This document shows positions 55,360 to 64,000 of a DNA stretch of 64,000 nt, piece by piece. A program made the position numbers and the translations under genes. The DNA lies in NCBI RefSeq assembly GCF_024171695.1, contig NZ_JAMTCF010000007.1, forward strand, positions 248,001 through 312,000. The letters are read 5' to 3'. Positions within the stretch are counted from its first letter, which is position 1; each line of letters begins with the position of its first letter. Source of the stretch: Actinosynnema pretiosum (lineage in GTDB: Bacteria > Actinomycetota > Actinomycetes > Mycobacteriales > Pseudonocardiaceae). The notes below the pieces were generated by a model. That model ran no database searches. It had not been told where the DNA came from and saw only the letters and a list, made by a program, of their open reading frames with translations.

Positions 55360-55424
55360 CTGCTGATGTCGCTTCGCGACATCGGGCAGCTCGCACGGTG
55401 GTGGAGCCGCCCGAGCCGCCGAAT

Positions 55425-55460
55425 CCCGTGAACCCCCGGTCCGCGCCGGGGGTTCGCGGG
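55425..55460 (-). terminator. Terminator of the 159-aa protein gene
   Basis: A 15-bp stem (55425-55439 with 55446-55460) with one G-U pair, 7 nt after the leftward stop at 55468. Confidence 0.82.
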
Positions 55461-55467
55461 CTCCACC

Positions 55468-55947
55468 TCACGAGCAGTCCAGCACCAGCCGCCCGCCGCT
55501 GAACCGGGGTCGCAGGTCCCCCCGCGCCTCGATGCTGCGCACGTCGTGCGGCCGGACCTCGTCGATCGCGCTGAACGCCAGCACGTCCGCCACCCCGTAC
55601 CGCCCGTGCAGCGCCCGCTGGCCGGGGAACCGCAGCGCGACCCCCTCGACCCGGTCCCGGTGCGCCAGCGCGGCCCGCAGCGCCCCGGCCACCAGCTCGG
55701 ACGGCCCGGCGAGCCGCTCCACCCCGCCCTCGTGCAGCGCGATCCCGGACCCGCGCTCCACCAGCGTGGACACCACGTTCCCCGACGGCGCCTTCGGCAG
55801 CCGGAACGACAGCGCCCAGTGCGGCCCGACGTCGTGCACGCACACCACCGCCGCCTCGTAGAGCAGCGATCCGTGCAGCGCGAGCGCCGCGCTTTCGGCG
55901 CTCGCCGGGTCCTCGTGTCCCGCGTTCACCCCGAGCCACGTGGTCAT
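55468..55947 (-). CDS. Conserved hypothetical protein, 159 aa
   Basis: Soluble alpha/beta protein (MTTWLGVNAGHEDPASAESA ... GRLVLDCS) with no membrane helix and no catalytic motif that I recognise. ATG start with no ribosome site; TAATCT at 55955-55960 is 7 nt upstream, indicating leaderless expression. Confidence 0.75.
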   Translation of the reverse strand: MTTWLGVNAGHEDPASAESAALALHGSLLYEAAVVCVHDVGPHWALSFRLPKAPSGNVVSTLVERGSGIALHEGGVERLAGPSELVAGALRAALAHRDRVEGVALRFPGQRALHGRYGVADVLAFSAIDEVRPHDVRSIEARGDLRPRFSGGRLVLDCS

Positions 55948-56048
55948 GCGTCGCAGATTAGTCCGATCGGGTGACGTTCAGATATCCGACGAATGGCCGA
56001 AATTCCCCTTCCGGGCGGGTTCGACCGGCCCGCCCGGACCAGGGGGCG

Positions 56049-56855
56049 CTAGACCGGCAGCAGGTCGAACGAGCCGAGGAACGGCAGCATCCCGATGTTC
56101 TGCAGCGCGGCCAGTGACAGCCACACCGCGCCGACCGTCACGGCGGGGCCGACGATCCGCATCTCCACGGCGCCGCCGGTCTTCATCCGCATGATCTTCG
56201 GCGGCGCGATCGGGTACCAGGTCTTGCCCGCGATCGGGATCGGCCACGCCATCGGGCAGCCCTGCTCGGTGATCGCGTCGCCGATGTAGTGCGCCACGCA
56301 GCCCACGGCCACCGCGATGCCCAGCGCGGCGGCGTTCGCGGCGGTCTGCGCGGTCCACATCACGCACAGCGCGGTGATGCCCGCCGACACCACGGTGATC
56401 AGCAGCGCGTCGTGCTTGTTCGACCAGTCCTTCATGATCCCGCGCACCGCCAGGCCCGCGAACGCGAACATCAGCAGCGGCAGCGCCCACTTCTGGGACT
56501 GCTGCACCACCGCCGTCGTGCCGAGCGCGCACAGCAGCGCGAACACGAACGTGTGGGTCAGCGCCCGGTGCCCGCCCTCCCGGTTGGAGTCGCGCTTGGT
56601 CCTGGTCAGCTTGTAGACCCAGCTGCTGAGGGTGTTCAGCGCCCCGGACAGCCCCTGGCTGATCGGGCCGAACGCGCGGGCGATCGTGGACGACGGGTGG
56701 TCGATGTCGGGCATCAGCGCGGCGCCGGTGGCGAGCACCGCGCCGACCGTCCAGCTCTGCGGCGAGAGCTGTCCGATGGGATGGTTCTCGGCGAGCGCGG
56801 TCACCGCCGCCCAAGCCAGCAGACCGCTCATGGCGTGCGTGGGTCCGGTCGACAT
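56049..56855 (-). CDS. YdjM/DUF457-like membrane-bound metal-dependent hydrolase
   Basis: 268 aa from the ATG at 56855 with GGAGGGGGC upstream. Family motifs: THAMSGLLAW (first His), LMPDIDHPSS (Asp-x-Asp-His), GGHRALTHTF (His-Arg-x-x-Thr-His), HYIGDAITEQG (His and Asp). Several membrane helices lie between. The family is LexA-controlled in E. coli (YdjM), but its reaction is not known. Divergent from icd. Confidence 0.9.
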   Translation of the reverse strand: MSTGPTHAMSGLLAWAAVTALAENHPIGQLSPQSWTVGAVLATGAALMPDIDHPSSTIARAFGPISQGLSGALNTLSSWVYKLTRTKRDSNREGGHRALTHTFVFALLCALGTTAVVQQSQKWALPLLMFAFAGLAVRGIMKDWSNKHDALLITVVSAGITALCVMWTAQTAANAAALGIAVAVGCVAHYIGDAITEQGCPMAWPIPIAGKTWYPIAPPKIMRMKTGGAVEMRIVGPAVTVGAVWLSLAALQNIGMLPFLGSFDLLPV

Positions 56856-56994
56856 GGTGCCCCCTCCAAGATCGTGACTGGAGGTTAAGGCATTGTGGTG
56901 CCCGATCCCTTTTTCACCCGTGAGTGGCGCACGCAGCATGACATAGCAGTACGCTTGTCCTGCTTGCATTGCCGCGAGAGGAGCGCACCCGAGT

Positions 56995-58215
56995 ATGGGC
57001 AAGATCAAGGTTCAGGGGACTGTCGTCGAGCTCGACGGCGACGAGATGACCAGGATCATCTGGCAGTTCATCAAGGACAAGCTGGTCCACCCGTACCTGG
57101 ACGTCAACCTCGAGTACTACGACCTGGGCATCGAGCACCGGGACGCCACCGACGACCAGGTCACCATCGACGCGGCCAACGCGATCAAGAAGCACAACGT
57201 CGGCGTGAAGTGCGCCACCATCACGCCGGACGAGGCGCGGGTGGAGGAGTTCGGCCTCAAGAAGATGTGGGTCTCGCCCAACGGCACGATCCGCAACATC
57301 CTCGGCGGCGTGGTCTTCCGCGAGCCGATCATCATCTCGAACATCCCCCGGCTCGTCCCCGGCTGGACCAAGCCGATCATCATCGGCCGCCACGCCCACG
57401 GCGACCAGTACAAGGCCACGAACTTCAAGGTCCCCGGCGCGGGCAAGCTGACCGTGACCTTCACGCCCGAGGACGGCTCCGCGCCGATCGAGCACGTGGT
57501 CGCCAACTACGGCGCCGACGGCGGCGTGGCCATGGGCATGTACAACTTCAACAAGTCCATCGAGGACTTCGCGCGGGCCTCGTTCTCGTACGGCCTGCAG
57601 CGGAACTACCCGGTGTACATGTCGACCAAGAACACCATCCTCAAGGCGTACGACGGCGCCTTCAAGGACATCTTCCAGCAGGTGTTCGAGGCCGAGTTCA
57701 AGGCCGAGTTCGACGCCAAGGGGCTCACCTACGAGCACCGCCTCATCGACGACATGGTCGCCGCGGCCATGAAGTGGGAGGGCGGCTACGTCTGGGCGTG
57801 CAAGAACTACGACGGCGACGTGCAGTCCGACACCGTCGCGCAGGGCTTCGGGTCGCTCGGCCTGATGACCTCCGTGCTGATGACCCCGGACGGCAAGACC
57901 GTCGAGGCCGAGGCCGCGCACGGCACCGTCACCCGGCACTTCCGCCAGCACCAGGCGGGCAAGCCGACCTCCACCAACCCGATCGCGTCGATCTTCGCCT
58001 GGACCGGTGGCCTCAAGCACCGCGGCAAGCTCGACGGGACCCCCGAGGTCACCGGGTTCGCGGAGACGCTGGAGAAGGTCATCATCGAGACCGTCGAGAG
58101 CGGCAAGATGACCAAGGACCTCGCGCTGCTGGTGAGCCGCGAGCAGGAGTGGCAGACCACGGAGGACTTCCTCGCCACGCTGGACGAGAACCTCCAGAAG
58201 AAGATGGCGGGCTGA
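56995..58215 (+). CDS. icd: Isocitrate dehydrogenase (NADP+, homodimeric type)
   Basis: 406 aa, the eukaryote-like NADP enzyme type rather than the 740-aa monomer. Substrate loop [25 protein letters not shown], catalytic Tyr region [18 protein letters not shown], metal Asp in [34 protein letters not shown] site [13 protein letters not shown]. Oxidatively decarboxylates isocitrate to 2-oxoglutarate. The ATG at 56995 starts [21 protein letters not shown] terminator follows at 58234-58263. Confidence 0.98.
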   Translation: MGKIKVQGTVVELDGDEMTRIIWQFIKDKLVHPYLDVNLEYYDLGIEHRDATDDQVTIDAANAIKKHNVGVKCATITPDEARVEEFGLKKMWVSPNGTIRNILGGVVFREPIIISNIPRLVPGWTKPIIIGRHAHGDQYKATNFKVPGAGKLTVTFTPEDGSAPIEHVVANYGADGGVAMGMYNFNKSIEDFARASFSYGLQRNYPVYMSTKNTILKAYDGAFKDIFQQVFEAEFKAEFDAKGLTYEHRLIDDMVAAAMKWEGGYVWACKNYDGDVQSDTVAQGFGSLGLMTSVLMTPDGKTVEAEAAHGTVTRHFRQHQAGKPTSTNPIASIFAWTGGLKHRGKLDGTPEVTGFAETLEKVIIETVESGKMTKDLALLVSREQEWQTTEDFLATLDENLQKKMAG

Positions 58216-58233
58216 GGCCGCACGTCTTCTCGG

Positions 58234-58267
58234 CGGGCCCGGACGCTTCGGCGGCCGGGCCCGTTGG
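58234..58267 (+). terminator. Terminator of icd
   Basis: CGGGCCCGG (58234-58242) pairs with CCGGGCCCG (58255-58263), followed by TTGGGTTTT. Confidence 0.82.
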
Positions 58268-58456
58268 GTTTTCCGGGGGCTGTTCCGGGGCTGTTGGGGC
58301 TGTTCGGGCCGCGGGTCTCCCGGCGCGGGGCGGCGGGGTTCGGTCACGCAGGGTCGCCGGGGTACGCCCGGCCGGTGGTCGTGGCGGGTGGTTCGCGCGC
58401 TCGGGCGTTCCGCGCGGGGGCGGGCGTGGCTATACCCCAGGGTGAGGAGGTGTCCC

Positions 58457-58789
58457 ATGCCCATGCCCATGCGCGTGGACGCGCCGTTCCGCGGGTTGCG
58501 CGGGCTGGTCGTGCTCGGGGTCGTCGTGGTCGCGGTCGGGATGTACGTGATCAGCGGCGGGCAGCGGTTCGGCACGGGCGCGCCCGACCCGTGCCGGGTC
58601 GAGGTGGCCGTGGAGGTGCTGGAGGTGCGCGGTGGGCCGGACGCGGCGCTGCCGGTGCTGTCGACCGCGCCGAGGGGGGCGGTGCTGGACGCGCAGCGGG
58701 TCGTGCAGAACGGGTTCCGGCTGCTGGCGGACGACCGGTGGGTCGCGCAGCGGGGCGTGGCGACGGCGGCGGGCGCGGACTGCGGGTGA
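58457..58789 (+). CDS. Small single-pass exported/membrane protein
   Basis: 110 aa from the ATG at 58457 with GAGGAGG upstream. One N-terminal helix (GLVVLGVVVVAVGMYVI) and an outer part with two Cys (DPCRVEV and the C-terminal ADCG), probably a disulfide. The N-terminus starts MPMPMRV. Function unknown. Confidence 0.7.
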   Translation: MPMPMRVDAPFRGLRGLVVLGVVVVAVGMYVISGGQRFGTGAPDPCRVEVAVEVLEVRGGPDAALPVLSTAPRGAVLDAQRVVQNGFRLLADDRWVAQRGVATAAGADCG

Positions 58790-58884
58790 GGTGGCTGCCT
58801 CGGGGTGACCGGCTGCCCTGGGGGTGACCGGCTGACTCGGGGTGAGCGGCCCCGGTCGAGCGTCCGGTGTGCTCTGATTGTCCG

Positions 58885-59100
58885 GTGTTCCTGAGCTGGC
58901 GGCGCGGCAAGCGCGACGAGATCATCACCTGCTCGTGCGAGCCGGACTGGCCCGAGCTGGTCTCCGACCTCGACGGGCACCCGGTGCGCGGGCTGCCGTC
59001 GCCGGACGGGTCCAGCCCGATGGTGCTGATGCTGGGTCTGGTGGCGAAGTGCGCCCGCTGCGGCGCGCGCTACCCGCACGGGTGGACGGTGGCTGACTAG
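58885..59100 (+). CDS. Small zinc-ribbon-like protein
   Basis: 71 aa from the GTG at 58885 (TCTGAT six nt upstream, no ribosome site). Two Cys pairs, ITCSCEP and CARCG, would bind one metal ion. No known domain. It ends 9 bp before exonuclease III. Confidence 0.65.
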   Translation: MFLSWRRGKRDEIITCSCEPDWPELVSDLDGHPVRGLPSPDGSSPMVLMLGLVAKCARCGARYPHGWTVAD

Positions 59101-59109
59101 GCTGGGCCG

Positions 59110-59904
59110 GTGCTGACCGTCTCCACCGTCAACGTCAACGGCCTGCGCGCCGCCGCCAAGAAGGGCTACCTGGAGTGGCTCGCCGCCACCGGGGCCGATG
59201 TGGTGTGCCTCCAGGAGGTGCGGGCCGAACCGGGGCAGCTGGCCGACGAGGTGCGCGACCCCGAGGGGTGGCACTCGGCGCACGCGCACTCGGCGGTCAA
59301 GGGCCGCAGCGGCGTGGCCGTGCTGACCAGGGAGCAGCCGACGGCCGTCCGGGTCGGGTTCGGGGTCGAGGAGTTCGAGCGCTCCGGGCGGTACGTGGAG
59401 GTGGAGCTGACCGGGCTGGTGGTCGGGTCGCTGTACCTGCCCAGCGGGGAGGCGGGCACCGAGCGGCAGGACGAGAAGGACCGGTTCATGGCGGCGTTCC
59501 TGCCGTACCTGGTCGAGCTGCGGGAGAAGGCGGCGGCGGACGGGCGCGAGGTGCTGGTGTGCGGTGACTGGAACATCGCGCACGAGAAGGCGGACCTGAA
59601 GTCGTGGAAGACGAACCAGAAGTCGGCGGGGTTCCTGCCGTACGAGCGGGAGTGGCTCGGGTCGGTCTTCGCGAGCGGCTACTCGGACGTGGTGCGGGCC
59701 CTGCACCCGGACGTGGAAGGGCCTTACTCGTGGTGGTCGTACCGGGGGAAGGCGTTCGACAACGACTCCGGGTGGCGGATCGACTACCAGGTGGCGACCG
59801 AGGGGTTGGCGGCCCGTGCCGAGACGGCCGTGGTGGAGCGGGCGGCGACGTACGCGGAGCGGTGGTCGGACCACGCTCCGGTGACGGTGGAGTACCGGGA
59901 CTGA
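59110..59904 (+). CDS. xth: Exodeoxyribonuclease III (AP endonuclease)
   Basis: 264 aa. Removes abasic sites in base-excision repair. EEP-fold motifs: STVNVNGLRAA (Asn), VCLQEVRAE (Glu metal ligand), GDWNIAHEKADLKSWKTNQ (Asp and Asn), DNDSGWRIDYQ, and SDHAPVTVEY (Asp-His). Start is the GTG at 59110, preceded by TAGGCT 6 nt upstream (leaderless). Confidence 0.97.
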   Translation: MLTVSTVNVNGLRAAAKKGYLEWLAATGADVVCLQEVRAEPGQLADEVRDPEGWHSAHAHSAVKGRSGVAVLTREQPTAVRVGFGVEEFERSGRYVEVELTGLVVGSLYLPSGEAGTERQDEKDRFMAAFLPYLVELREKAAADGREVLVCGDWNIAHEKADLKSWKTNQKSAGFLPYEREWLGSVFASGYSDVVRALHPDVEGPYSWWSYRGKAFDNDSGWRIDYQVATEGLAARAETAVVERAATYAERWSDHAPVTVEYRD

Positions 59905-59945
59905 GCCGGGCGGATCGGGCACAATCGAGGGTGGGAGGTGGCGCC

Positions 59946-60254
59946 GTGCACGAGGCTATCGCGACCAGGCTGGCCGAGGTGCGCGAGCTGTGCCGCGCGC
60001 TCGGGGTCCGCCGCCTCGACGTGTTCGGCTCCGCGCTCGGCGACTCGTTCGACCCCGAGTCCAGCGACGTCGACCTCCTCGTGGAGTTCGACGCCCGGCC
60101 GGGGTTCGACCACTTCGGCAGCTACTTCACCCTGAAGGAGGGGCTGGAGCGGCTCTTCGGGCGGCCGGTCGACCTGGTGAGCAGCGCGAGCATCCGCAAC
60201 CCGTACTTCCGGCAGCGGGTGATGGAGAGCCGGGAGCAGGTCTATGCCGCGTGA
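59946..60254 (+). CDS. mntA: Antitoxin nucleotidyltransferase MntA
   Basis: 102 aa. MNT-type minimal nucleotidyltransferase: DVFGSALGDSFDPESSDVDL gives the Gly-Ser and Asp-x-Asp motif. These proteins transfer AMP to a Tyr of the paired HEPN toxin, silencing it (known for MntA/HepT). GTG start with GGGAGG upstream; overlaps hepT by 11 bp. Confidence 0.9.
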   Translation: MHEAIATRLAEVRELCRALGVRRLDVFGSALGDSFDPESSDVDLLVEFDARPGFDHFGSYFTLKEGLERLFGRPVDLVSSASIRNPYFRQRVMESREQVYAA

Positions 60255-60591
60255 CCCCCGCACCTACCTCTGGGACGCGCGGCAGGCCGTCGGCCTGCTG
60301 CTGCGGTTCGGCGCCGGGAAGACGTTCGCCGACTACCGGGACGACCCCATGCTGCGGTCGGCCGTCGAGCGGCAGTTCGAGATCACCGGTGAGGCGCTGA
60401 ACCAGCTCCGCAAGGTCGACGCCGAGCTCGCGGCGCGCGTCCCCGACCTCAACCGGATCGTCGCGTTCCGCAACATCCTGATCCACGGCTACGCCTCGGT
60501 CGACGACGCGCTGGTGTGGCAGACCCTCACCGACAAGGTCCCGGTCCTGGAGGCCGCGCTGCGCGACCTCCTCGACGGGGCCGGTGGCTGA
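60244..60591 (+). CDS. hepT: HEPN-domain RNase toxin HepT
   Basis: 115 aa, DUF86 family. The RNase motif R-x4-H-x-Y appears as RNILIHGY near residue 82, with the Tyr that MntA modifies. ATG start overlaps mntA. The pair sits between exonuclease III and fbiC, an ordinary chromosomal toxin-antitoxin insertion. Confidence 0.92.
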   Translation: MPRDPRTYLWDARQAVGLLLRFGAGKTFADYRDDPMLRSAVERQFEITGEALNQLRKVDAELAARVPDLNRIVAFRNILIHGYASVDDALVWQTLTDKVPVLEAALRDLLDGAGG

Positions 60592-60737
60592 CCGGCGACT
60601 GCTGCGACCGGGTGACTCCGCTCCGTCACCGCCGTTCTGCGGCCCCGCCTTGACCAGCGCGCCCCGGTTCAAACCGCCTGCGGCGATCATCACGCTCCGC
60701 GCCCGCCGGGGAATACCCTCCGCCTAGGCTCGTTGAC

Positions 60738-63254
60738 GTGCCCGTGGACATCCCGATCACCCCGCCCTCCCCGGCGCCTGGCGCCGCCGCCATGCGGCGC
60801 GCCCTGCGGCGGGCCGCTGACGGGGCCGTGCTCGACGCCACCGAGGCCGCCGTGCTGCTGCACGCGCGCGGCGACGACCTCGACTCGTTGCTGGCCTCCG
60901 CCGCCAAGGTGCGGGACGCCCACCTGCTCGCCGAGGGGCGGCCCGGTGTCGTCACCTACAGCCGCAACGCGTTCATCCCGCTCACCCGGCTCTGCCGGGA
61001 CCGGTGCCACTACTGCACGTTCGCCACGGCGCCGCACAAGCTCGACGCGCCCTTCCTGGAGCGCGACGAGGTCGTCGCCATCGCCCGCGAGGCCGCCGCC
61101 GCCGGGTGCAAGGAAGCGCTCTTCACCCTCGGCGACCGGCCCGAGGACCGGTGGCACCAGGCCAAGGAGTGGCTCGACGCGCGCGGCTACTCGTCCACGC
61201 TCGACTACCTGCGCTCGTGCGCCATCGCGGTGCTGGAGGAGACCGGGCTGCTGCCGCACCTGAACCCCGGCGTGCTCAGCTGGGAGGAGTTCCAGCGGTT
61301 GCGGCCGGTCGCGGCCAGCATGGGGATGATGCTGGAGACCACCTCCGAGCGGCTCTGGAGCGAGAAGGGGCAGCCGCACTACGGCAGTCCCGACAAGGAG
61401 CCCGCCGTCCGGTTGCGGGTGCTCACGGACGCGGGGCGGGTGAACGTGCCGTTCACCACGGGCATCCTCATCGGCATCGGCGAGACCATCGCCGAGCGGG
61501 CCGAGTCGCTGCTGGCCATGCGGGCCGTCGCGCGCCAGTACGGGCACGTGCAGGAGGTGATCATCCAGAACTTCCGGGCCAAGTCCGACACCGCCATGCG
61601 CTCCACGCCCGACGCCGACCTGAGCGAGCTGGCCGCCACCATCGCCGTCGCCCGGCTGGTCATGCCGTCCACCACCAGCGTCCAGGCCCCGCCGAACCTG
61701 GTCGGCGACGAGTTCGGGCTCATGCTCCGCGCCGGGATCGACGACTGGGGCGGCGTGTCGCCGGTCACGCCCGACCACGTCAACCCCGAGCGGCCGTGGC
61801 CGCAGGTCGACCGGCTCGTCGAGGTGACCCGCGAGGCCGGGTTCGAGCTGCGCGAGCGGCTGGCCGCCTACCCCCGGTACACCCGCGCCACCCCCGGCCA
61901 GTGGATCGACACCCGGCTCACCGCGCACGTCGCCGCCCTCGCGGGCGAGGACGGGCTGGCCCAGCCGGGCGCGCCCGTGGTCGGCCGCGAGTGGCAGGAG
62001 CCCGACGCCGCCGACACCACCGGGCGCGCCGACCTGCACACCGCCGTCGACACCGAGGGCCGCACCGGCGACCGGCGCGGCGACTTCGACAGCGTCTACG
62101 GCGACTGGTCGGCGCTGAGCGTGCCCAAGGCGGCCCTGCGCCTGCCCGAGGACACCGCCCGCGCCCTGCGCCTGGCCGCCGACGCCCCGCACCGGCTGCT
62201 CGACGACACCGACGCCGCCATGGCCCTGCTCACCGCCGACGGGCCCGCGCTGGAGGCCATGACCCGCCTCGCCGACGACCTGCGCGCCGACGCCGTGGGC
62301 GACGACGTGACCTACGTGGTCAACCGCAACATCAACTTCTCCAACGTCTGCTACGTCGGCTGCCGCTTCTGCGCCTTCGCCCAGCGCGAGCGCGACGCGG
62401 ACGCGTTCCGGCTGTCCACCGACGAGGTCGCCGAGCGCGCCCACGAGGCCTGGCTGGAGGGCGCGACCGAGATCTGCATGCAGGGCGGCATCGACCCGCG
62501 ACTGCCGGTGACGTACTACGCCGACGCGGTGCGCGCCATCAAGCGCCGCGTTCCGGGGATGCACGTGCACGCCTTCAGCCCCATGGAGATCGTCAGCGCC
62601 GCCGCCAAGGCGGGCGCCAGCGTCCGCGACTGGCTCACCGAGCTGCGCGAGGCGGGCCTGGACACCATCCCCGGCACCGCCGCCGAGATCCTCGACGACG
62701 ACGTCCGCTGGGTGCTCACCAAGGGCAAGCTGCCCACCGCGACCTGGCTCGACGTCGTCGGCACCGCGCACGAGCTGGGCATCCGCTCCTCGTCCACGAT
62801 GATGTACGGCCACGTCGACCACCCCGGCCACTGGCTCGGCCACTTCCGCGTCCTCGCGGGCCTGCAGGACCGCACCGGCGGCCTCACCGAGTTCGTCGGC
62901 CTGCCGTTCGTGCACCGCAACGCCCCCATCTACCTGGCGGGCGTCGCCCGGCCCGGCCCCAGCCGCCGCGACAACCGCGCCGTGCACGCGTTCGCCCGCA
63001 TCGCCCTGCACGGCCGAATCCCGAACATCCAGTGCTCGTGGGTCAAGCTCGGCGACGAGGGCACCGCCGAGGTGCTGCGCGGCGGCGCCAACGACCTGGG
63101 CGGCACGCTCATGGAGGAGACCATCAGCCGCATGGCGGGCTCCGAGCACGGCTCCGCGCGCAGCACCGCCGAGCTCGCCGCCACCGCCGCCCTCGCGGGC
63201 AGGCCCGCCCGCCAGCGCACTACGACGTACGGCCCAGTGGGGGTCGCCGGGTAG
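60738..63254 (+). CDS. fbiC: FO synthase, CofG-CofH fusion
   Basis: 838 aa. Makes the deazaflavin FO for cofactor F420 from tyrosine and the flavin precursor. Two radical-SAM domains: CofG with CRDRCHYC (Cys86, 90, 93) and CofH with CYVGCRFC (Cys538, 542, 545). The fused form is typical of actinobacteria. GTG start at 60738 with TAGGCT 7 nt upstream and no ribosome site. The central linker (about 440-480) is polar. Confidence 0.98.
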   Translation: MPVDIPITPPSPAPGAAAMRRALRRAADGAVLDATEAAVLLHARGDDLDSLLASAAKVRDAHLLAEGRPGVVTYSRNAFIPLTRLCRDRCHYCTFATAPHKLDAPFLERDEVVAIAREAAAAGCKEALFTLGDRPEDRWHQAKEWLDARGYSSTLDYLRSCAIAVLEETGLLPHLNPGVLSWEEFQRLRPVAASMGMMLETTSERLWSEKGQPHYGSPDKEPAVRLRVLTDAGRVNVPFTTGILIGIGETIAERAESLLAMRAVARQYGHVQEVIIQNFRAKSDTAMRSTPDADLSELAATIAVARLVMPSTTSVQAPPNLVGDEFGLMLRAGIDDWGGVSPVTPDHVNPERPWPQVDRLVEVTREAGFELRERLAAYPRYTRATPGQWIDTRLTAHVAALAGEDGLAQPGAPVVGREWQEPDAADTTGRADLHTAVDTEGRTGDRRGDFDSVYGDWSALSVPKAALRLPEDTARALRLAADAPHRLLDDTDAAMALLTADGPALEAMTRLADDLRADAVGDDVTYVVNRNINFSNVCYVGCRFCAFAQRERDADAFRLSTDEVAERAHEAWLEGATEICMQGGIDPRLPVTYYADAVRAIKRRVPGMHVHAFSPMEIVSAAAKAGASVRDWLTELREAGLDTIPGTAAEILDDDVRWVLTKGKLPTATWLDVVGTAHELGIRSSSTMMYGHVDHPGHWLGHFRVLAGLQDRTGGLTEFVGLPFVHRNAPIYLAGVARPGPSRRDNRAVHAFARIALHGRIPNIQCSWVKLGDEGTAEVLRGGANDLGGTLMEETISRMAGSEHGSARSTAELAATAALAGRPARQRTTTYGPVGVAG

Positions 63255-63416
63255 ACCCCGGGTGCGAGCGCCTGGTCAGCCGTGGCTAGGGTCTGCGGCT
63301 GGCCGGGGTTTTACCCGAAGGGAACACAGCAGCCCAACAGCTTCTGTAGGTTCACGGCCGTCCGTCAACGAAGTTCGCCCGTAACGGTGACGCGGTGTGG
63401 GTGAGGAGGCACGGCT

Positions 63417-63704
63417 GTGCGCGGTCGTGGTGCAGCAGCAGTGGGTGTGGCGGTCAGCGCGCTGACGGTGCTCGCGGGTCAGGGCACCGCCCTGGCGGCC
63501 GACGCCGTGGTCGCGGCGGGCCCGCTCGACGCCCCCGTCGCGTTCGGCGCGGTGGGGCTGGGTGCGGTGGGCATGGTGCTCGGCGTCATCCGCTTCTTCC
63601 GCAAGCGCGAGGTCCCGGCGCCCGTGCCGGTGCCGGTCCAGGTCCAGCCGACAGCGGTCGAGCCGCTCCCCGGCGACGTGAGGCCCGCTCCCAAGGCGGC
63701 CTGA
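63417..63704 (+). CDS. Small membrane protein with basic and Pro/Val tail
   Basis: 95 aa; GTG with GAGGAGG 7 nt upstream. A cleavable-looking signal (VGVAVSALTVLAGQGTALAAD), one helix (APVAFGAVGLGAVGMVLGVI), RFFRKRE stop-transfer, then a Pro/Val/Gln tail. Precedes trpS by 21 bp. Function unknown. Confidence 0.72.
   Translation: MRGRGAAAVGVAVSALTVLAGQGTALAADAVVAAGPLDAPVAFGAVGLGAVGMVLGVIRFFRKREVPAPVPVPVQVQPTAVEPLPGDVRPAPKAA

Positions 63705-64000
<296 letters not shown>

Overview
The window is about 64 kb of very GC-rich DNA (GC at most third codon positions, many GTG and a few TTG/CTG starts). It reads as the chromosome of a filamentous actinobacterium of the Pseudonocardiaceae. The evidence is an SsgA-family sporulation protein, a fused CofG/CofH F420 enzyme (FbiC), several membrane Ser/Thr kinases, paired PspC-domain proteins, an actinobacterial-type chorismate mutase and a LexA box of mycobacterial type. 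From memory the gene content resembles Actinosynnema, but no search was run. Most of the window is core housekeeping DNA with small accessory insertions.

Layout. 1-2.6 kb: start of an aldehyde dehydrogenase, a small-molecule phosphotransferase, guaA. 2.6-6.1 kb: PspC/LiaF-like membrane proteins divergent from a PspC-sensor kinase and its LuxR-type regulator. 6.1-8.6 kb: SsgA-like protein, DMT exporter, LysR regulator. 8.6-15.6 kb: two tandem membrane Ser/Thr kinases and four small membrane proteins. 15.7-19.8 kb: histone-deacetylase-like amidohydrolase, chorismate mutase with a Phe/Tyr attenuator, helicase PcrA. 19.9-23.9 kb: gene-poor, with an M23 peptidase and long degenerate tandem repeats. 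23.9-28.7 kb: membrane proteins and sucCD. 28.8-33.0 kb: DUF6350 protein, purN, purH. 33.0-35.1 kb: a decayed SOS mutasome locus (imuA/imuB remnants) filled with 15-bp repeats behind an intact LexA box. 35.3-37.5 kb: DUF3017, folD, DMT transporter. 37.7-43.7 kb: a three-gene toxin/immunity-like cluster with two TNT-domain proteins. 43.8-48.7 kb: pentapeptide protein, mdh, inositol-phosphatase-like enzyme, TetR regulator, DUF1918 protein, lipoprotein. 48.7-51.3 kb: an ABC-2 exporter. 51.6-57 kb: small genes, a third Ser/Thr kinase, a J-domain/NERD protein, a tRNA-like remnant and a YdjM-like membrane protein. 57-64 kb: icd, two small proteins, exonuclease III, a MntA/HepT toxin-antitoxin pair, fbiC, a small membrane protein and the start of trpS.

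Metabolically the core genes supply purines (guaA, purN, purH), one-carbon units (folD), TCA steps (sucCD, mdh, icd), aromatic amino acids (chorismate mutase) and cofactor F420 (fbiC). The most notable points are the complete attenuator with a Phe/Tyr leader peptide ahead of chorismate mutase, the eroded imuA-imuB locus, the TNT paralogue cluster whose toxins carry an N-terminal domain resembling their candidate immunity protein, and a recurrent pattern of -10 boxes 6-7 nt before start codons that implies leaderless transcription.
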